From: Streptomyces sp. TSRI0107
GTDB lineage: Bacteria > Actinomycetota > Actinomycetes > Streptomycetales > Streptomycetaceae
DNA: 64,000 nucleotides
Assembly (NCBI RefSeq): GCF_001905845.1
Contig: NZ_LIVZ01000012.1
Span: 282,934-346,933 of the forward strand
Direction of reading: 5' to 3'
The notes beneath the pieces are model-generated. The model did not search any database and was not told the origin of the DNA. It saw only the letters and a list, made by a program, of their open reading frames with translations. The first letter of the stretch is position 1. The number at the start of each line of letters is the position of its first letter. Below, piece by piece: positions 39,669 to 49,500 of the stretch. A program made the position numbers and the translations under genes.

Positions 39669-41836
39669 CCATGCCCAGCCCGAAACGGTGGGCCCCTCGA
39701 GGCCCCGCGGCCCTCGCCCTGACCCTGGCCTGCGCGCTCGCCGCACCCGCCGGACCCGCCCAGGCCGGACAGGACGGCACGCAAGCCGCCTTCGACGTCC
39801 TGGTGTTCTCCCGGACCGCCGGATTCCGCCACGACTCCATCCCGGCCGGCATCGACGCCCTGCGCTCCCTCGGCACGCAGGCGGACTTCTCCGTCACGGC
39901 CACCGAGGACGCGGCCGCCTTCACCCCCGCGAACCTCGCCTCGTACGAGGCGGTGGTGTTCCTCAACACCACCGGAGACGTCCTCGACACCGCCCAGCAG
40001 AGCGCCCTTGAGTCCTACGTCGACGGCGGCGGCGGCTTCCTCGGTGTGCACGCGGCCGCCGACACCGAGTACGACTGGCCCTACTACGGCGAACTCGTCG
40101 GCGCCCGCTTCAAGAGCCACCCCGCCATCCAGCAGGCCACCGTCCGCAACGAGGACCGCACCCACCCGGCCACCGCACACCTCGGCGCCACCTGGACCCG
40201 CACCGACGAGTGGTACGACTACCGCACCAACCCGCGCCCCGGTGTGCGCGTGCTCCAGACGCTCGACGAAAACACCTACACCGGCGGCGAGATGGGCGCC
40301 GACCACCCCATCACCTGGTGCCACACCCAGGGCGAGGGACGCTCCGTCTACACCGGCCTCGGCCACACCGCCGAGTCCTACGGCGACCCGGCGTTCCGCG
40401 CCCTGCTCCTGGGCGCCGTGCGCTACGCGGCAGGGCAGGTACCGGCCGACTGCACCGCCCCGCCCGGCACAAGCCAGGTCGAGGCGGAGTCGTACAGCTC
40501 CGGCTCCGGTGTGCAGGCCGCGGCCCACGCCCCGGCCAGCGGCGGCCGGACCCTCGGCTACATCGACAACGGCGACTGGGCCGCGTACGCCTCCGTGCCC
40601 ACGGCCGGCGCCTCGGCCTTCACCGCGAAGGTCTCCTCGGCCGGCGCGGGCGGCACCATCGAGATCCGCTCCGGCTCGGCCACCGGCACCCTCCTCGGCT
40701 CGGTGCGCGTGCCGGTGACCGGCGGCTGGGAGACGTTCACGACGGTGTCGGCCACGCTCTCCACCACCGCGGCATCCGGCCCTCTGGTCCTGAGATTCAC
40801 GGGCGGCACCGGCGCCCTCTTCGACATCGACACCTTCACCCTGAGCACCCGGCCCGGGACGGCCACCCTCAACTCCGACGTGCACCTGTTCTACTACCCG
40901 TGGTACGGCAGTCCGCAGGTCAACGGCGGCTGGCGGCACTGGCAGCAGGGCGGCCACACCCCGCCGGACGACATCGGCGCCGACTTCCACCCCACGCTCG
41001 GCCCCTACGACTCCGGCGACTTCACCGGCGTCGTGGCCCAGCACATGAAATGGGTCGCCCGGTCCGGCGCCGGCGTCATCGTCACCAGCTGGTGGGGGAG
41101 GGGCGGCTACGAGGACCGGCTCGCCCGCGGCATCCTGGACGCCGCGCAGCGGGAAGGCGTGAAGGTGGCCTGGCACCTGGAGCCGTACGCGGGCCGCACG
41201 GCGGCGTCCACCGCGGCCGACATCGAGTACATCAACACCACCTACGGCGGCCATCCGGCGTTCTACCGCTCCGCCGAACACGGCGACCGGGGAGCGTTCT
41301 ACGTCTTCCAGAGCCTGGACATCACCGACTGGTCGGCGCTGGACCGGGTCACGGACACCGGCATCGTGCTCGCGCAGACCACCGACACCACCAAGATCGC
41401 CCACTTCTCCGGCATGTACACCTACGACGGCATCGCCGGAGCGACCGCCCCCGGCTGGAAGCAGGCCGGGGACCACGCCCGCGCCCACGGCCTGATCTGG
41501 GCCCCGTCCGTCGCCCCCGGCTACCTCGACGACCGGGCGGTGCCCGGCAACTCCACGCCGACCGTGGACCGGGCCGACGGCGCGGCCTACGACCGGCAGT
41601 GGTCCAACGCCCTCGATCCGGCCGTCGGGGGCTCACCGACCTGGGTGTCGGTGACCTCCTTCAACGAGTGGCACGAGGGCAGCTCCATCGAACCGGCCGA
41701 CTCCACCCCGCCCGCCGGCCACGGCTACCGCACCTACGACGGCGCCTACGGCCGCACCGGCACGGCCGCGGAGACGGCGTACCTGGACCGCACCGCGTAC
41801 TGGGCGGCCCGCTTCGGCACCCCGGCGCGACGCTGA
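39665..41836 (+). CDS. Secreted ThuA-CBM6-GH99 multidomain protein
   Basis: The 723-aa product has a Sec signal (about 1-36, ALALTLACALAAPAGPAQA). A ThuA class-I amidotransferase-like domain (about 38-260) shows FSRTAGFRHDSIPAGI, GFLGVHAAADTEYDW and MGADHPITWCH. A CBM6 module (about 275-395) has GDWAAYAS. A GH99-type barrel (about 402-715) shows HLFYYPWYGSPQVNGGW, IVTSWWGRGGYED and VTSFNEWHEGSSIEPA. GH99 enzymes cleave internal alpha-1,2-mannosidic linkages; ThuA is linked to trehalose/ketosugar use. Joining both with a CBM suggests action on a bound mannan-like or glycoprotein glycan (inference). ATG at 39665 overlaps the dehydrogenase stop. Confidence 0.88.
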   Translation: MTMPSPKRWAPRGPAALALTLACALAAPAGPAQAGQDGTQAAFDVLVFSRTAGFRHDSIPAGIDALRSLGTQADFSVTATEDAAAFTPANLASYEAVVFLNTTGDVLDTAQQSALESYVDGGGGFLGVHAAADTEYDWPYYGELVGARFKSHPAIQQATVRNEDRTHPATAHLGATWTRTDEWYDYRTNPRPGVRVLQTLDENTYTGGEMGADHPITWCHTQGEGRSVYTGLGHTAESYGDPAFRALLLGAVRYAAGQVPADCTAPPGTSQVEAESYSSGSGVQAAAHAPASGGRTLGYIDNGDWAAYASVPTAGASAFTAKVSSAGAGGTIEIRSGSATGTLLGSVRVPVTGGWETFTTVSATLSTTAASGPLVLRFTGGTGALFDIDTFTLSTRPGTATLNSDVHLFYYPWYGSPQVNGGWRHWQQGGHTPPDDIGADFHPTLGPYDSGDFTGVVAQHMKWVARSGAGVIVTSWWGRGGYEDRLARGILDAAQREGVKVAWHLEPYAGRTAASTAADIEYINTTYGGHPAFYRSAEHGDRGAFYVFQSLDITDWSALDRVTDTGIVLAQTTDTTKIAHFSGMYTYDGIAGATAPGWKQAGDHARAHGLIWAPSVAPGYLDDRAVPGNSTPTVDRADGAAYDRQWSNALDPAVGGSPTWVSVTSFNEWHEGSSIEPADSTPPAGHGYRTYDGAYGRTGTAAETAYLDRTAYWAARFGTPARR
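40502..40842. repeat. CBM6-coding DNA repeat, copy 2
   Basis: Counterpart of 39300-39637 inside the ThuA-GH99 gene, in the same orientation and reading frame, with an offset of 1202 bp. The strong nucleotide identity, including silent positions, suggests recent duplication or gene conversion between the two genes. Confidence 0.85.
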
Positions 41837-41940
41837 CCGTTCCGGGGGGGCGGAGATCGAGTGGAGCGCCTGCCAGGGGCGGCGTACGGTCGAACCGTGG
41901 CGGGAACCAGCCCCTGACTCCCGTCCGACGGCGCGATGCA

Positions 41941-43485
41941 ATGAGCAATCCGGAGCCGACCCCCCAAGCCCGGGCCATCCCGCAGCGGAAGGAACAGCGC
42001 GATGGCCGGGGCAACGGCATGGCGCTGCTGGTCATCGCGTCCTGTCAGCTGATGGTGGTGCTCGACATCACCATCGTGAACATCGCGCTGCCCGAGATCC
42101 AGCGCGCGCTCGGCTTCTCGACGACGGGCCTGTCCTGGGTCGTCAACGCCTACACGCTCACCTTCGGCGGACTGCTGCTGCTCGGCGGCCGCATGGGCGA
42201 CATCCTCGGCAGACGACGCGTGTTCGTCTTCGGCGTGCTGCTGTTCGTCCTCGCCTCGCTGCTCGGCGGAATGTCCCAGAACTCCTGGCAACTCCTCGCC
42301 GCCCGCGCCCTCCAGGGCGTCGGCGGCGCCATCGCGTCCCCCACCGCCCTCGCCCTGATCAGCACGACCTTCCGCGAAGGACCCGAACGCAACAGGGCGT
42401 TCGGCGTCTTCGCCGCGGTGTCGGCGGGCGGCGGCGCGATCGGGCTGCTGGCGGGCGGCATGCTGGTCGAGTGGCTCAACTGGCGCTGGGTGCTGTTCGT
42501 CAACGTTCCCATCGGACTGCTCATCGCGCTCGCCACCCCCCGCTGGATCCGGGAGTCCGAACGCCACCCCGGGCACTTCGACCTGGCCGGAGCGCTGACC
42601 TCCACGGCCGGCATGGTGCTCCTCGTGTACGGGTTCATCCGGGCCTCGCAGCACGGCTGGCGGGACCCGTACACGCTCGCCGCGTTCGGGGCGGCCGTCG
42701 TCTTCCTGCTGGTGTTCGTCGCGGTCGAGCGCCGCTCCCGGCAGCCGATCACGCCCCTGCACATGTTCGCCGACCGCAACCGGGCGGGCACCTACGGCAT
42801 GATGCTGAGCCTCGCCGCCGCCATCTTCGGCATGTTCTTCTTCCTCACGCTCTTCGTCCAGAACGTGCTGGACTTCAGCCCGCTCCAGGCCGGGCTGGCC
42901 TTCCTCCCGGTGAGCGCCGTCATCGCGGTGGGCGCGGGGCTCGCGTCCCGGCTCCTGCCGAGGTTCGGACCGAAGCCCTTCATGGTCACCGGCGCCGTCC
43001 TGGCCGCCGCGGGCCTCGCCTGGCTGACGCAGACCGACGTCCATTCCACGTACGCGGGCAGCATCCTCGGCCCGATCCTCGTGTACAGCCTCGGGATGGG
43101 CATGGAGTTCGTGTCCCTCACCCTGATGGCACTGTCCAACGTGGCCACCCCCGAGACCGGCGCGGCGTCCGGCCTCCTCAACGCCACCCAGCAGGTGGGC
43201 GGCTCCCTCGGACTGTCCATCCTGGTCACGGTGTTCGGTACGGCCGGCAACCACGAGGCCGAGAAGCAGATCCCCGCGTTCCTGGCCGAGGCGACCCCCG
43301 CGGAGCGGCTGCGCTTCCAGCGCACGGGGCAGCTCCCCGATCCCTGGGCCGACGAGATCCTCACCTCCGGGATATCCGCCGCCTTCGTCATGGCCGCGGT
43401 CTTCACCGTGATCGCCGCGGTGACCGCCCTCCTCGTCATCCAGGTCCGCCCGTCCGACCTGGAACGCCTCAAAGGCGGGAGTTGA
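41941..43485 (+). CDS. DHA2 family MFS drug efflux transporter (14 TM)
   Basis: The 514-aa permease of the EmrB/QacA group has LDITIVNIALPEIQRALGFSTTGLSWVVNAYTLTFGGLLLLGGRMGDILGRRRVF, which holds helix 1 motif D1 (LDxTIVNIALP) and the motif A loop. Motif C appears as AVSAGGGAIGLLAGGMLVEWLNWRWVLFVNVPIG. Fourteen helices are expected. Such pumps export hydrophobic or cationic drugs by proton antiport. ATG at 41941 begins the family N-terminus, and the frame upstream is a shadow of the GH99 gene. A SnoaL-like gene follows after 34 bp on the same strand. Confidence 0.93.
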   Translation: MSNPEPTPQARAIPQRKEQRDGRGNGMALLVIASCQLMVVLDITIVNIALPEIQRALGFSTTGLSWVVNAYTLTFGGLLLLGGRMGDILGRRRVFVFGVLLFVLASLLGGMSQNSWQLLAARALQGVGGAIASPTALALISTTFREGPERNRAFGVFAAVSAGGGAIGLLAGGMLVEWLNWRWVLFVNVPIGLLIALATPRWIRESERHPGHFDLAGALTSTAGMVLLVYGFIRASQHGWRDPYTLAAFGAAVVFLLVFVAVERRSRQPITPLHMFADRNRAGTYGMMLSLAAAIFGMFFFLTLFVQNVLDFSPLQAGLAFLPVSAVIAVGAGLASRLLPRFGPKPFMVTGAVLAAAGLAWLTQTDVHSTYAGSILGPILVYSLGMGMEFVSLTLMALSNVATPETGAASGLLNATQQVGGSLGLSILVTVFGTAGNHEAEKQIPAFLAEATPAERLRFQRTGQLPDPWADEILTSGISAAFVMAAVFTVIAAVTALLVIQVRPSDLERLKGGS

Positions 43486-43519
43486 CCTCAAGCGCACTTG
43501 AGGCCTCAGGGTGATCCGC

Positions 43520-43963
43520 ATGAACACCCGAGCGAACACCCAGGCGAACACCCGAACGGGCACCCGCACCGCGGACATCGAGGCCATCGAGCAGGTCGTG
43601 GCCGCCGTCGACCGCACCCAGCGCGCCAGAGACGTCGAAGGATTCCTCGCGCTCTTCCACCCGGACGCCCTCTGGACGACCGGCCACGGCAAGGTGCTCA
43701 TCGGCTTCGACGCGATCGCCGAGTTCACCCGCGCGGCGCTGCCCTCCGCGACCTGGGACGGTGACGTCACCTACGAGGCGGTCCACACGCGGTTCCTGCG
43801 CCCGGACGTGGCGGCGGTGAAGGTCCGGCAGGTCTATCACCCGGCTGCGGGCGAGGCGGAACCGGAGGGGGACTCGGAAGGCACGCCGCTCTACGTCATG
43901 ACCAAGCAGGACGACGGGCGCTGGCTGCTGCACGCGTGCCAGAACACCGAAGTGCGGGTCTGA
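43520..43963 (+). CDS. SnoaL-like (SgcJ/EcaC family) polyketide-cyclase-fold protein
   Basis: This 147-aa NTF2-fold protein has AIEQVVAAVDRTQRARDVEGFLALFHPDALWTTGHGKVLIG and FTRAALPSATW, typical of SgcJ/EcaC proteins that bind or modify small hydrophobic compounds. The first ~18 residues are a low-complexity NTRANTQANTRTGTRT tract, encoded by a short DNA repeat (CGAACACCC-like units, 43525-43567), not part of the family fold. ATG at 43520 has AGGG about 8 nt upstream; GTG at 43511 is an alternative. It probably forms a two-gene transcript with the DHA2 transporter. The gene converges on the VOC gene with 9 bp between them. Confidence 0.85.
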   Translation: MNTRANTQANTRTGTRTADIEAIEQVVAAVDRTQRARDVEGFLALFHPDALWTTGHGKVLIGFDAIAEFTRAALPSATWDGDVTYEAVHTRFLRPDVAAVKVRQVYHPAAGEAEPEGDSEGTPLYVMTKQDDGRWLLHACQNTEVRV

Positions 43964-43972
43964 GACCGCGCC

Positions 43973-44359
43973 CTACTTGCTGTGCACGATCTGGATCAGG
44001 TTGCCGCAGGTGTCGTCCAGGATCGCCGTGGTGAGCGAGCCCATCTCCACCGGCTCCTGGGTGAAGTACACCCCGAGCTCGCGCAGCCGCTCGAACTCCG
44101 CGCGCACGTCGTCCACGGAGAACGACGCGGCCGGGATGCCGTCCTGGACCAGCGCCGTCTTGTACGGCTGAACGGCGGGATGCCCGGAGGGCTCGAGCAG
44201 CAGCTCGGTCCCCTCGGGGTCCTCCGGTGAGACCACGGTCAGCCAGCGATCCGCGCCCAGCGGGACGTCGTGCTTCTTCACGAAGCCCAGCACGTCGGTG
44301 TAGAAGCGCAGGGCCTTCTCCTGGTCGTCGACGAAGACGCTGGTGAGGTGGATCTTCAT
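43973..44359 (-). CDS. VOC family (glyoxalase/bleomycin-resistance fold) protein
   Basis: The 128-aa product has two beta-alpha-beta-beta-beta repeats. The first contains LTSVFVDDQEKALRFYTDVLGFV and the second SFSVDDVRAEFERLRELGVYFTQEPV. The closing Glu/His-bearing strand CGNLIQIVHSK lacks the usual final metal Glu. Members bind metals or drugs; this subgroup usually pairs with an ArsR-type regulator. ATG at 44359 overlaps the ArsR stop (ATGA), so both are expressed from the palindromic promoter region upstream of arsR-like. Confidence 0.9.
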   Translation of the reverse strand: MKIHLTSVFVDDQEKALRFYTDVLGFVKKHDVPLGADRWLTVVSPEDPEGTELLLEPSGHPAVQPYKTALVQDGIPAASFSVDDVRAEFERLRELGVYFTQEPVEMGSLTTAILDDTCGNLIQIVHSK

Positions 44360-44649
44360 GGGGTGCTCTCCGGTTCCCCGGGCCTGAGCCATCGGTTCAT
44401 GATGCGCTCGAGAGGCTCGGTGTTCAGGTCGTGGAACTTGTAGCGGCCCTGGCGCCGTGAGACGACCAGACCCGCGGACTCCAGTACGGCCAGATGCTGA
44501 CTGATGGCCTGACGGGACAGCCCCAGACCGTGCTTGGTCACCAGCCGCGTGCAGATCTCGAACAGACTCTGCCCGTCGCGCTCCGCCAGCTCATCGAGGA
44601 TGCGCCGACGGGTGGGGTCGGCCAGCGCCTTGAAGACATCCTCCGCCAT
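44356..44649 (-). CDS. ArsR-family transcriptional regulator
   Basis: This 97-aa winged-helix protein has FKALADPTRRRILDELAE at the start, recognition helix GLSRQAISQHLAVLESAGLV, and wing VSRRQGRYKFHDLN. No cysteine metal-binding box is seen, so it belongs to the non-metal group that usually represses an adjacent VOC or SRPBCC gene. ATG at 44649 (MAEDVFKAL) is chosen; TTG at 44667 is an alternative. A perfect palindrome ends 10 bp upstream and is the likely autoregulatory operator. Confidence 0.92.
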   Translation of the reverse strand: MAEDVFKALADPTRRRILDELAERDGQSLFEICTRLVTKHGLGLSRQAISQHLAVLESAGLVVSRRQGRYKFHDLNTEPLERIMNRWLRPGEPESTP

Positions 44650-44658
44650 GACCACCAC

Positions 44659-44684
44659 GATAGGCAAGTGGAGACTTGCCTATC
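44659..44684. promoter_or_regulatory. Perfect palindromic operator of the ArsR-VOC unit
   Basis: Arms GATAGGCAAGT (44659-44669) and ACTTGCCTATC (44674-44684), 11 bp each with a 4-nt spacer, end 10 bp before the ArsR start. Its distal end reaches into the stop codon (44683-44685) of the upstream operon's last gene, so repression here must act on a promoter lying within that gene's 3' end. Confidence 0.8.
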
Positions 44685-46500
44685 AAGCCGGAGTCCCCCA
44701 GGCGCCCGCGCACAGCGCCGCCTCGACCGCGTCGGTGTACACGGCGGCGGCGAGCCAGGCGCGGGCGAAGTGGTCGGAGTCGGCGGGGAGCAGGCGGCCG
44801 AAGGCGTCGCGGGAGCGGTCCGCGGCGGCGGACTGGAGGTCGTCGAGCAGGTCGCCCGCCGTGGCGAGGCCGAGACGACGCAGGCGGGCGCCGTCGCCCG
44901 ACCCGCTCCCGGGCAACGCGAGGACACGGCGGCCCGCGGACACCGTCTGGTGGACGCGGCGGCGCAGGAGGTGCAGAGGCGCCTCGTCCCCGGGGGCGGC
45001 GACCGCGGGCGCCGGCAGGGGTGTCCCGGTGGGCACGTCCGCCTGCTGCAGGCGGTCCAGGCCCAGGTCCACCCGGGCGGCGGGGTCGGTGGGGTGCTCG
45101 GCGGCGAGCAGCAGGGCGCGGGGGAGCGGTCCGGGGACCAGCCGGGCGACGATCCGCAGCCGGCTGCCGCCCGCGGCGGCGAGGAGGCGCAGGTTGTCGC
45201 GGTAGGGGAGCGACGGATCGTCGTGGGCCGTCGCCAGACGCACGGGCACGCCCGCGCAGTCGGCCAGCAGACAGTCACCCGCCGCCTCCCGGACCGTGCC
45301 CATCAGGGTCACCTCCAGGAACAGCAGGTCCTGCCCGCCGTCCAGGGCCCGGACCACCTGCTCGGCGGCGGGCACCGCCCACAGCCGGTCCAGTGGCTCG
45401 TCGCGCCAGGCCGCGCCGGACGCGCGGACCGCCCGTACCGAGGCCCCCGCGCCGAGGCGGCCCGTCGGCGAGACGGTGGCACCGGACACCGCCAGGCCCG
45501 CACGGGACAGTTCACGGTGGGTCAGGGCGGTGTCGCCGATCCTTACGGCCCTGTCGGCGGCCCCGGTCGCGCGTGCCGGGCCGCCGGGCGCCACGTCCGA
45601 CACCGTGTACAGGCGTCCGTCGGCGTCGGCGGTCCAGGTGACCGCGCCCGCGTAGCCGGTCGCGGTGAGCACGGGTTCGGAGAAGAGCCCGTACAGCCGC
45701 AGGGAGCCGTCCGGGCGGTACGGCTGCCGTACCGTGCCGCGCAGCGCGACCAGGTCAGGGCCGGTGGCGTCCGGAACGCGGTGAGCGACCCCGAGGGTGG
45801 CGACCAGCGCTTCGGCCAGGTCGGCGAGGCGGTACCCGGGGTCGGCGGAGCGGGCCGCGCGCACCCCGGTCACCACGGAGACGGCCGCGGCGGAGGCCCG
45901 GGGGAGACCGGCGAGCCGCGCGGTGTGCGCGGCGCGCAGCAGCTCCGCCTGGAGTACGGCGCCGGCACCGTCCGTGCCGGCCTCCAGGACGGCGGCGGCC
46001 GCGTCGTACACCGCTCGGGCGGCGGCGCGCTGCTCGGCGGTGGCACGCTCCTCGGCCTCGGCAGGGGCCGCGGGTCCGGCCGGAGCCGCGGGTTCGGCCG
46101 GGCGCGGCTGAGCAGTCGGTGCGGCCGGTCCGGGCTGAGCCGCCGGGCTCGGCGCCTCCGTCGCCCGTGTCTCCTCCGCCTCCCCCTCCTCTGTCTCCGC
46201 TTCCCCCGTCTCCTCCGCGACCGGCGCCGCCGAGGCCGCCGCCGCGCGGTGCAGGCAGTCGGGTGCGAGCAGGCACCCGCAGCGGATCGCGTCCGCGCTG
46301 GTGACCGCCCCGCCGGTCGCGTCCAGGACGACGTCGGTCTCGTCGTCCACGGCGATCCGAGCGGTGTCGCCGTCACGGACGACCGGACGCGCCACGAGCT
46401 TGGCGATGCCCGCGTCCAGCCGCTTGCGCAGCCGGGGCGAGAGCGCTCCGACGAGTTCGGCGGTGACGGACGGGGCGACCGGAGGCAGGTCCGGACTCAT
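44683..46500 (-). CDS. SWIM zinc-finger-like protein of MoxR-VWA operon (YehQ-like)
   Basis: This 605-aa protein has a short SWIM-type zinc motif C-x-C-x5-C-x-H (CGCLLAPDCLH, about residues 74-84) after DETDVVLDATGG. A Pro/Ala/Glu-rich linker (about 95-155) and a long C-terminal region without recognised domains follow. SWIM motifs bind DNA or proteins; in E. coli the analogous last gene of the yeh set encodes a SWIM protein. ATG at 46500 overlaps the DUF5682-VWA stop. It is the last gene of the five-gene coupled operon. The linker is fully encoded in frame, with no sign of decay. Confidence 0.75.
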   Translation of the reverse strand: MSPDLPPVAPSVTAELVGALSPRLRKRLDAGIAKLVARPVVRDGDTARIAVDDETDVVLDATGGAVTSADAIRCGCLLAPDCLHRAAAASAAPVAEETGEAETEEGEAEETRATEAPSPAAQPGPAAPTAQPRPAEPAAPAGPAAPAEAEERATAEQRAAARAVYDAAAAVLEAGTDGAGAVLQAELLRAAHTARLAGLPRASAAAVSVVTGVRAARSADPGYRLADLAEALVATLGVAHRVPDATGPDLVALRGTVRQPYRPDGSLRLYGLFSEPVLTATGYAGAVTWTADADGRLYTVSDVAPGGPARATGAADRAVRIGDTALTHRELSRAGLAVSGATVSPTGRLGAGASVRAVRASGAAWRDEPLDRLWAVPAAEQVVRALDGGQDLLFLEVTLMGTVREAAGDCLLADCAGVPVRLATAHDDPSLPYRDNLRLLAAAGGSRLRIVARLVPGPLPRALLLAAEHPTDPAARVDLGLDRLQQADVPTGTPLPAPAVAAPGDEAPLHLLRRRVHQTVSAGRRVLALPGSGSGDGARLRRLGLATAGDLLDDLQSAAADRSRDAFGRLLPADSDHFARAWLAAAVYTDAVEAALCAGAWGTPA

Positions 46501-49500
46501 GCGATCTTCTCTCCTACCCAGCGGGCGAGTTCGAGCGGACTGAGGGCGGCGACGGGCATGCCCGCGGCGACGAGCTGACCGGCGATCCCCGTGGAGTAGC
46601 GGGGCCGTCCCGTGTCGTCGAGGCTCGCGCAGCCCAGGACGTGGCAGCCGGCCGAGACCAGCGCGCGGACCTCGGCGAGCAGCCCGCCGAGCGGATAGCC
46701 CTCCTCGAAGTCGCTGACGACCACGACGAGGGTGCGCGACGGCACGGTGACCAGCTCACGCGCGTGCCGCAGTCCGGCCGCGATGTGGGTGCCGCCGCCC
46801 ACGCTGACCTCCAGGAGCAGCGACAGGGGGTCGTCCACATACCCGGTGAGGTCGATGACCTCCGTGGAGAACGCCAGGAAGTGGGTGGACAGCGTCGGCA
46901 CCCCCGCGAGCACGGAGGCCGTCAGCGCGGCCCACACCGTGGACGCCTCCATGGACCCCGAGACGTCCGTGACCAGGATCAGCCGCCAGTCGGCGGTCCG
47001 GCGCGCCCGGCTGCGGAAGACCGGCCGCTCGGGGATCACCCGTACGGTGCCGTCCGGGGCGCGGCGCGCGGTCGCCAGGTTGGCACGCAGCGTGCGGGGC
47101 AGGTCGAGGCCGCCGCCGGGCCGTCTGCTGGGGCGCGGCAGGGACGTGCCGTGCAGGGCGGGGCGCAGGCGGGTGGCGAGCTGCCGGGTCAGCGCGTCGA
47201 CCAGCCGCCGCACGAGCGGGCGCAGTGCGGCCAGCCGGGCCTCGGGCAGTCCGCCGGCGTGGCTCAGCACGGTGCGCAGCAGGTCCACCGAGGGCCGCGC
47301 ACTGTCCGGGTCCAGCTCGGCGAGGACGTCCTTGCGGCCCGACGCGGCGGCTGCCGCCAGCACTTCCTCGCGGATGCCCGGCCCGAACAGCGCGGCCAGC
47401 TCCTCCGACCACTCGCGCACCCCGGGGTACGGGGCCTCCCGTCCACCACCGGCACCCCGGCCCGTCAGGTCGCCCCGGCTGCCCTCGCCGCGTCCGCTGC
47501 CGTACAACTCGTCCAGCGCGGTCGCCAACGGCGCGGCGGACGACGGCAGCCGGTCGGTGCGGCGGCCCAGGAGGAGACGCCAGCGGTCGGCGGGGTCGAG
47601 GTGCCGATCTCCGGCGGGCTGATTCCCGGCGTGATCCTCGGCGTCCTGATCCCCGGTGTCCTGTTCCGCGGCTCGGGTCGGGGGCGCCTCGGCGGTGTCG
47701 TCCGCCACCGTGCCGTTCTCCGGCACGGGCCCCGCCGGGCCGCCGCCCGGCGCCGGCGGCAGCAGTCCCATCGTCCGCAGCGTCTCGCGGGCCGCGAAGT
47801 CCGCCCGGGTCCAGGCGGCGAGCGCGGCCGGGTCGACGCCGTGCGTGTCCGCGACGCGCCCGCTGTCGAGACGTTCCTCGACGCCGGCGAGGAGCCGGTC
47901 GCGGGCGGCGGGGCTGAGGGTGTCGAAGCCGCCTCGCAGTGCGGGGAGCCGGTCCAGGAACTCCCGGTCGGGCAGCTCGGACACCCGGGTGAGCAGCGGC
48001 TCCAGCGCGGGCGCCGCCGCCTCCAGCAGCGGGCCCGCGGCGGTGAGGAGGCCGCTGAGCCGCGCGGTGAGCGCGGCGCGGGCGTCGGGGTCGGTGGCCC
48101 CGTCGACCCACGAGGCCACCCGGTCGCCGAAGACCCGCGCGTCCTCCTGCCCCAGCAGGACGCGTACGGCCCCGGCCGCGCCCCGCATCAGCGGGGAGCC
48201 GCCGGCGGCCAGCCGGGCCAGGGCGTCGGCGAGCCGGATGCCGCCCGACAGGTCGGCGCGGTGGGCGAGTTCGAGCAGGGCGTGGGCGTCGGCCGGGTCC
48301 TCGGACCCGGTCAGCCCGTCCACCTGGCGCACGGCCGCCGTCGTGAGCAGTTCTGCGACGGCGGCCGCCCGGTCCGCCCGGCCCGGCTCGGCGGCGAGCC
48401 CCGGGACATGACCGGCCCGCAGCCGGTCGAGCAGGGCCAGGCCGGCGAGGAGTTCCGGCAGGGTGCCGGACCGGGGCACGACCTCGGCGACGTCCTCGAG
48501 CCGTTCGTCCGCGAGCACGGTCAGCCCGCACTCCGCCGCCCGTTCCAGCCCTTCGAGGGCCTGCGCGGCCGTCGCCCCGCCCTCGTCGCGCTCCCCGCGC
48601 CGCCGTTCCCGCAGGACACCTTCGGCGGCCTGCGCGGGCGTCACCCCCCGCACACCGGCCGCGGTCAGCATGGCCGCGGTGGCGGGTGTCCAGCGCACCT
48701 CCCAGCGGGAGGTCAGGGCCTCGGCCCCGCCCGCGCCGACGACCTCCTTGGCCTCCCCGTACGGCACCCCGCACACCGTCAGCCGACGCAGCAGCAGCTC
48801 CCGGCGCCGGTCGAGGCCGGACCGCAACGGGTCCAGCCGCAGGTCCCGCGACACGCCGGGGCCGCCTCCGTCCGGACCCGGCAGGCCGAGTCGCGCCACC
48901 TCGGCCTCGACCGCGGGGGCGAGACCGCTGCGCGGCGCCTGCGGGGCGGGGCGCCCGCCGCGGGTGCCGACGAGCACCCGCTCCATCGCCCGCGCCACGG
49001 CCCGCCCCCGCCCGTACGGCTCACCCTGCGTGAGCACCGTCTGCACGGCTTCGACCAGTTCGCCCCGGCCCGCCGCGGGCAGGCCGCGCAGCCGGGCGAG
49101 GTCCGAGGCGAGGCGGCTGATCTCCCGTGCGTCGGCGGGCCCCGAAGGGTGGCCGAGGGACCGCAGCTCGGCGCAGATCGCCACGGCCGCCCGGGTCAGC
49201 GCCTCCTCCAGCGCCTCCGAATCGCCCGCCGCGCGCAGGACCATGTCCTGCCACTCCGGATCCCGGATGCCCGCCGGATATCCGGACCGCTCGTCGAGGA
49301 GCGCGTACGTGTACGGGATCAGCGAGGTCGTCCACCCGGGCCGCCGCCCGCCGCCCGTCACACCGTCGTTCGTGCCGGTGTCCCGCCCGGCGTGCGCGGG
49401 GCTGTGGGACACGCCGGAGCCGGCCGCCGTTCCCGCCTCCCCGCCGGCGTCCGGCCGTACCAGCGCCGGGGCGTGGAACGCGCCGACCACCACGGCCGCC

